From: Paucibacter_B soli
GTDB taxonomy: Bacteria > Pseudomonadota > Gammaproteobacteria > Burkholderiales > Burkholderiaceae_C
Assembly (NCBI RefSeq): GCF_037482845.1
Contig: NZ_JBBHJW010000012.1
Coordinates: 124,001 to 188,000, forward strand
DNA: 64,000 nt
Direction: 5' to 3'
This document shows, one piece after another, positions 59,852 to 64,000 of this stretch (positions within the stretch are counted from its first letter, which is position 1; each line of letters opens with the position of its first letter). The notes beneath the pieces were generated by a model. That model saw nothing but the letters and a program-made list of their open reading frames with translations, had not been told where the DNA came from and did no database searches. A program made the translations under genes and the position numbers.

Positions 59852-61188
59852 CAGTCCAGCCACTCGCGCACTTCGACGAAGGCCTTGGCGCGCAGGTCCT
59901 TGACCCATTCGCCATAAGCATCCTCGTACTTGCGCTCACGCAGCGCGCCGCGCGCCTGCTCGCGCAGCTGCTTGGCTTCCACCGCCACGGTGCGACGCTC
60001 CAGCACCTGGATCAGGTGCAGGCCGTAACGCGACATCACCGGCGCCGAGATGCCGCCGAGCGGCAGCGCATTCATCGCATCCTCGAATTCGGGCACGAAG
60101 CCGCCCGGCGAGGCCCAGCCGAGGTCGCCACCGTCGGCGGCGCTGCCGTCTTCGGAGTTCTCTTTCGCGACCTGCTCGAAGCTCGTCTTGCCGGCCTCGA
60201 TATTGCGCTTGAACTCGTTCAGGCGCCGCGCCGCCGTTTCGGCGTTGAGCTGGGCCGAGGGCCGCAGCAGCACATGGCGCGCACGCGTCTGCGTGACCTG
60301 GTTGGCTGCGCTGCCGTCCAGGCGATCGATCAGCTTGAGCAGGTGAAAGCCGGCGCCGGAGCGCAGCAGCTGCGGCGCGACCTCGCCGGCCTTGAGGCCC
60401 TCGACCGTCGCCACGAACAGATCGGGCAGGCGGTCGGAAGCGCGCAAGCCGATTTCGCCGCCGCGCAGCTTGTTGTTGTCCTCGGAGATCTCCTTGGCCA
60501 CGGCAGCAAAGTCCTCGCCGGCCTTGACGCGTGCCAACGCCCCTTCGGCGCGCGCGCGGCGCTCGGCCTCGACGCTGGCGCTGGCGCCTTCGGGCACCGT
60601 CACCAGGATCTGGGCAATATTGAGCTGGGCGTTCTTGGCGAAGGCGGCCTGGCGCTCTTCCAAGTATTTGTCGATCTCTCCGTCGGTGATGCGGATGCGG
60701 CCCTGCACCTCGCGTTCGCGCACCCGCTCGGTGAGCATCTGGTCGCGCAGGTTCTCGCGGAAGGTGCGGTAGTCGAGGCCCTCGGTCTTGAGGCGCTCGC
60801 GCAGCTGCTCCAGCGTCAGCTTGTTCTGTGCCGCCACATTGGCCACCACGCGGTCGAGTTCGGGCTCGTCCACCTTGGTGCCATTTTCGCGCGCATAGGT
60901 CACCAACACCCGGTCCTCGATGAGGGCCTCCAGCGCCTGCTTGCGCAGGGTCTCGGTCACCGGCATGGCCTCGCCGCGGCGCTTGGCATCGTCGCGCAGG
61001 CGCTCGGTACGCTGCAGCACCTCGCTGGCCGCCACCACGTCGGAATTCACCACCGCAGCGATGTAGTCGCCCGGCCGCAGTTGGACATTGCTTGGGACGC
61101 TGGCGCCCGCCTGGGCCTGGGCGGCCGCGATGCCGGCCACGCTCAGGGCGCAGGCAAGGGTCAGATTGCGTATCGACAATTCAGTCAT
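59851..61188 (-). CDS. surA: Periplasmic chaperone SurA
   Basis: 445 residues with a signal peptide (cleavage near AQA, residue 27). An N-terminal SurA domain (VVNSDVVAASEVLQR) is followed by two parvulin domains, one about 175-275 (AQLNIAQILVTVPEGAS) and one about 290-385 (TRARHVLLRPSAQL, DLGWASPGGFVPEF). It escorts outer-membrane proteins such as LptD to BamA. ATG 61188 is chosen over a TTG four codons upstream. The start overlaps the lptD 3' end by eight bases. Confidence 0.96.
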   Translation of the reverse strand: MTELSIRNLTLACALSVAGIAAAQAQAGASVPSNVQLRPGDYIAAVVNSDVVAASEVLQRTERLRDDAKRRGEAMPVTETLRKQALEALIEDRVLVTYARENGTKVDEPELDRVVANVAAQNKLTLEQLRERLKTEGLDYRTFRENLRDQMLTERVREREVQGRIRITDGEIDKYLEERQAAFAKNAQLNIAQILVTVPEGASASVEAERRARAEGALARVKAGEDFAAVAKEISEDNNKLRGGEIGLRASDRLPDLFVATVEGLKAGEVAPQLLRSGAGFHLLKLIDRLDGSAANQVTQTRARHVLLRPSAQLNAETAARRLNEFKRNIEAGKTSFEQVAKENSEDGSAADGGDLGWASPGGFVPEFEDAMNALPLGGISAPVMSRYGLHLIQVLERRTVAVEAKQLREQARGALRERKYEDAYGEWVKDLRAKAFVEVREWLD

Positions 61189-63580
61189 AGGAAGCTTCAA
61201 GGCGTCCGAGCTTGTCCGAGCTCAGGGGTCGGTAACCGGGAATATTGTCTCTCAAGACCTTGAGCGCATTCGAGCCCAGCTGGGACAGGCCCACCAGCTC
61301 GATCTGCAGCATCAGCCGGGTGTTGGTTTCGGCAAAGCCGGTGGACAGCCGCTCGACACCGGTGCGCAGGATCCAGCAGCCGGCGTCGTACTCCACGCCC
61401 ACCACCGCGTCCGTGAGGCGCTTGTCGCGCAGGCTGTACTGCACCCGCCCGGCGCTGTACCAGGCGCCCTGGCAGGACGAGGCGCCCGAGCGCGCACGCC
61501 CCGCGTCGGCGCTGCCCCACAAGGGCCATTGCCAGCCCAGCTCGATCTGCTCGCTCTGACCCGACACCAGCCGGTAGGCCGCGCTGAGGGTGCGGAATGG
61601 GCCGGGCGAGTAGCGCGTGCGCAGCACCGAGCGCACCGCCCGGCCGCTGTCGGCATTGAACTGCATGGCCGCGTCCAGCCACCAGGCGCGGCTCAGATGG
61701 GCGGCACCCAGCAGCAGCACGTCGGAGAAGCGCTGGCCGGCCGGCTCGCCGCCATCCGCCGTGATGCGCTGGTCGCGGAACAGGAAACGCTGCACCAGGC
61801 CGAGGCGCAGCAGTTCCTCGCCCTGACCGGTGTCGACCCAACGCGAGGTCGCGCCCAGCGTCAGCTGGCGCGCATCGGCGACCCGGTCCACGCCCGAGAA
61901 GGGGTTCTCGGCGTAGATCGAATCGAAATTGAAGTCCTTGGCCGCGGCATCGAAGTTGGGCACCAGCGACTGGTCGCGGTAGGGCGTGTTGACATAGAGC
62001 GCTCGCGGCTCCAGGGTCTGGGTCAGGCTGCGGCCGAACAGCTGGGTCGCTCGCTCGAACACCCAGCCATGGTCGATGCTGAAGGTCGGGATGCTGCGCG
62101 CGATCGAGCGGGCGCCGTTGTCCAGCGGCAGGTTCACCCGGTAGCTGGCGGCGTTCAGCGAGAGTTTGGGGATCAGCCACCAGGCCGCGCTGCCCAGCGG
62201 CAGGCTCAGGTGGGCCAGCAGATGGGCGCGCTCGCCGGTCTGCTGCGACTGGCTGGCCAGGGCCTGGGCCGGCAGGTCGAAGCGGTTGTACTCCAGCTCC
62301 AGCCCGCCCTCCAGGCGTGCACGCCGACCCCAAGGCAGGTAGCCGGCCAGCACCAGGTCGTCGGCCTGGCTGTTGATGCGCAGGCCGATCTGGGGCGAGC
62401 GCTGGTAGGGCGCATCGAAGCGTGTGAGCATGTCCAGGCCCTGCAGCGGCTGCCAACGCTGCACCCGCGCATAGGCCTGGCCCTCGCCCCAGCCATAGGC
62501 AAAGTCGCGCTGCAGTTGCAGATCGGTGGCGAGCAGCCGCTTGGTGAGGCTGTTGACGCGCCGCGGCAGGTCCTTCCAATACTCGTCATCCGAGACCCGC
62601 TCGGAGCTCAGCCGGTATTGCAGCCCGGCGCCCATTTGGCCCTCGCCAGCCAGGCGCAGATCCCAGCGCGGGCGCCCGGCCACGCGGTCGTGCGGCAGCC
62701 AGGCGAAGTTGATGCTGCCGGCATGGCTGGGCTCCAGATAGCGGAACTCGCTGTCGACCCCGGGGCCGCGCCGCGTCATCACAAAGGGCAGGAAGGTGGC
62801 ATCGCGCTGCGGCGCGATATTCCAGTAGTAGGGCAGGCCCAGTTCGAGGCCGCTGCGGTTGTCGAGGTTGATGTCGGGTGGCAGCCAGCCCGATTTGCGC
62901 TGGTCGCCCACCGGGAAACTCAAGGCCGGCGCGGCCAGGATGGGCACGCCGTAGAAGCGCAGCACCGCGCCCTTGGCCAGGCCCTCGTTGTTCTCGAAGT
63001 CCATCGCAAGGCTGTCCATGCGCAGCTCCCAGGCCCGCGTCTGGCCGCTCTCGTCGGCGGGGCAGCTGCTGTAGCTGGCCGCCTCGGCGCGCACGCGCTG
63101 GGCGTCGAGGAACTGGATGCGCTTGGCCTGGCCGCTGCCGCCGGTCTGCGAGAAGAAATAGCTGGGCTCCAGCATTTCGCCCTCGAAGCGCTGCACGAAC
63201 AGCTGCAGGCTGGGGCCGCGCACCAGCGAACCCTGGTGGCGCAGCTCCACCTGCCCTTGCGCCTGGGCGAGGTCCTGCACCTGGTCGTAGCTGATGCGGT
63301 CCGAACTCAGCAGCAGCTCGCCATAGCGCAGCTCGGCGGCGCCCTCGGCCACCGACTCCTGCGAAATATGGCTGCTCAGCTGGCGCGCGCTCAACACCAT
63401 GGCGGGCCGCGTGAGGCCGCGCGCCACCGGCAGCAGCTGGCGTATCGGCCGCAGGCTCAAGGCCTGCTCGGCATCAAGGCCCTGGGCCTGCGTCAGCCCG
63501 GCCGCCAGCAGGCCCAGGCACAAGAGGCTCAGGCGCGGCAGGGACGCGGCAGATGGGCGGGCGGATTGGGGGCGCAGCAC
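61181..63580 (-). CDS. lptD: LPS-assembly protein LptD
   Basis: 799 residues. A signal peptide (cleavage near TQAQ, residue 33) precedes an N-terminal beta-jellyroll (about 60-200) and a C-terminal barrel ending in aromatic-rich strands. Cysteines occur in SYSSCPADE, GASSCQGAW and DAGCWILR and could form the disulfides that couple jellyroll to barrel, although one fewer is visible than in E. coli. The start is GTG at 63580. It forms the outer-membrane LPS translocon with LptE, encoded at 33938-34432. Confidence 0.93.
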   Translation of the reverse strand: MLRPQSARPSAASLPRLSLLCLGLLAAGLTQAQGLDAEQALSLRPIRQLLPVARGLTRPAMVLSARQLSSHISQESVAEGAAELRYGELLLSSDRISYDQVQDLAQAQGQVELRHQGSLVRGPSLQLFVQRFEGEMLEPSYFFSQTGGSGQAKRIQFLDAQRVRAEAASYSSCPADESGQTRAWELRMDSLAMDFENNEGLAKGAVLRFYGVPILAAPALSFPVGDQRKSGWLPPDINLDNRSGLELGLPYYWNIAPQRDATFLPFVMTRRGPGVDSEFRYLEPSHAGSINFAWLPHDRVAGRPRWDLRLAGEGQMGAGLQYRLSSERVSDDEYWKDLPRRVNSLTKRLLATDLQLQRDFAYGWGEGQAYARVQRWQPLQGLDMLTRFDAPYQRSPQIGLRINSQADDLVLAGYLPWGRRARLEGGLELEYNRFDLPAQALASQSQQTGERAHLLAHLSLPLGSAAWWLIPKLSLNAASYRVNLPLDNGARSIARSIPTFSIDHGWVFERATQLFGRSLTQTLEPRALYVNTPYRDQSLVPNFDAAAKDFNFDSIYAENPFSGVDRVADARQLTLGATSRWVDTGQGEELLRLGLVQRFLFRDQRITADGGEPAGQRFSDVLLLGAAHLSRAWWLDAAMQFNADSGRAVRSVLRTRYSPGPFRTLSAAYRLVSGQSEQIELGWQWPLWGSADAGRARSGASSCQGAWYSAGRVQYSLRDKRLTDAVVGVEYDAGCWILRTGVERLSTGFAETNTRLMLQIELVGLSQLGSNALKVLRDNIPGYRPLSSDKLGRLEASYD

Positions 63581-63709
63581 GGGTGTGGGACGTCTTCAGG
63601 GGGCATCCTCGCGCCGGTGGCGGACGGGACGGTTTGTAGAATTCATTATCCATGAGCCCCGGCGTGAGCCGTGCTCGGCCCTTCATCGCCTCTTCAGCCT
63701 CTTTTCTTC

Positions 63710-64000
63710 ATGCACCCCAAGTTCTGGCCCGACCCCGCCCGCCACGCGCGCTTTGCCCGCTGGCTGCAGCCCCTGGTCGAGGCCCATGGCCTGTTGCCGG
63801 ACACCCTGACCGAGGCCGGCAGTGATGCCAGCACGCGGCGCTATTTCCGCATCCGGCGCGCCGCCGGTGGCGAGTTGCTGGTGATGGACGCGCCGCCGCC
63901 GGCCCACGACCTGCGCCCCTATCTGGCGCTGGCCGCGCACATGGCCGAATGCGGCCTGCGCGTGCCCGAGGTGCTGGCCGCCGACGTGGCCGAGGGCTTT
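63710..64000 (+). CDS. amgK: AmgK-like N-acetylmuramate kinase (3' end outside window)
   Basis: The first 97 residues of a phosphotransferase; the frame stays open to the edge. The start MHPKFWPDPARHARFARWL, then the conserved AGSDASTRRYFRI loop and VMDAPPPAHDLRPYL match AmgK of the aminoglycoside-phosphotransferase fold. AmgK phosphorylates N-acetylmuramic acid in peptidoglycan sugar recycling. Divergence from lptD is typical, with murU expected downstream. TAGAAT at 63637-63642 may be its -10 element. Confidence 0.82.
   Translation, partial: MHPKFWPDPARHARFARWLQPLVEAHGLLPDTLTEAGSDASTRRYFRIRRAAGGELLVMDAPPPAHDLRPYLALAAHMAECGLRVPEVLAADVAEGF

Overview
The window is a chromosomal segment of a high-GC Gram-negative bacterium, most likely a betaproteobacterium of the order Burkholderiales, close to the Roseateles/Pelomonas/Rubrivivax group. 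The evidence is gene content and order: bamE-dapB-exbB-exbD-leuS-lptE-holA, hpf-ptsN-hprK, an NtrY/NtrX-type pair, divergent glnE and yhdP, and lptD-surA-rsmA divergent from amgK. No transposase, integrase, phage gene, rRNA or CRISPR array was seen. The only tRNA is tRNA-Phe(GAA).

Layout. 1-2046: 3' part of an NtrY-like kinase, a short NtrX-like regulator without an AAA+ domain, tRNA-Phe and its terminator. 2082-2408: palindrome-rich non-coding stretch. 2409-7899 (minus): yhdP, a nitrilase-superfamily amidase and a lipoprotein. 8002-12950 (plus): glnE, a rhombosortase-like intramembrane protease, a DMT exporter and a GST. 13027-15222: a YtrA-type GntR regulator with an ABC exporter. 15289-24699: a locus that looks light-controlled. 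A B12-binding LitR/CarH-type MerR regulator, with a diiron desaturase-like gene downstream of it, diverges from an eight-gene plus-strand operon (FAD oxidoreductase, DUF1365, cyclopropane-synthase-like methyltransferase, chalcone-isomerase-like, MFS, DUF3833 lipoprotein, SDR, NTF2-like). 24700-28679: corA (minus), then hpf, ptsN and hprK, then fur (minus). 28799-35518: the bamE-to-holA housekeeping run. 35593-38602: a cupredoxin-like protein with a GGDEF-EAL protein.

38613-47255 (minus): thiL-pgpA-pncC-hydroxyacid dehydrogenase, running by start/stop contacts into two tandem paralogous TPR-GAF histidine kinases. 47256-50555: a G-rich tract, a D,D-carboxypeptidase gene flanked by imperfect direct repeats, a GST, a GreA/GreB-family factor and 400 bp of palindrome-rich non-coding DNA. 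50556-57784: a GNAT acetyltransferase, an M16 protease, a DctS/DctR-like two-component system and the malic enzyme maeB, which fit together as C4-dicarboxylate metabolism. 57946-58902: a secreted barnase-type RNase and barstar inhibitor pair in DNA that looks AT-richer than its surroundings. 59093-64000: rsmA, surA and lptD (minus), with the start of amgK diverging at the right edge.

The most unusual part is the LitR locus. Its divergent promoter is flanked by two near-identical TTTGTCC-N-GGACAAA palindromes with centres 63 bp apart. Between the promoter and the first confidently coding gene lie about 550 bp with no convincing protein, several hairpins and a strong terminator-like stem-loop. 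This looks like an undescribed regulatory leader or small RNA under light/B12 control. All functions are read from sequence motifs and context only; no database search was possible.
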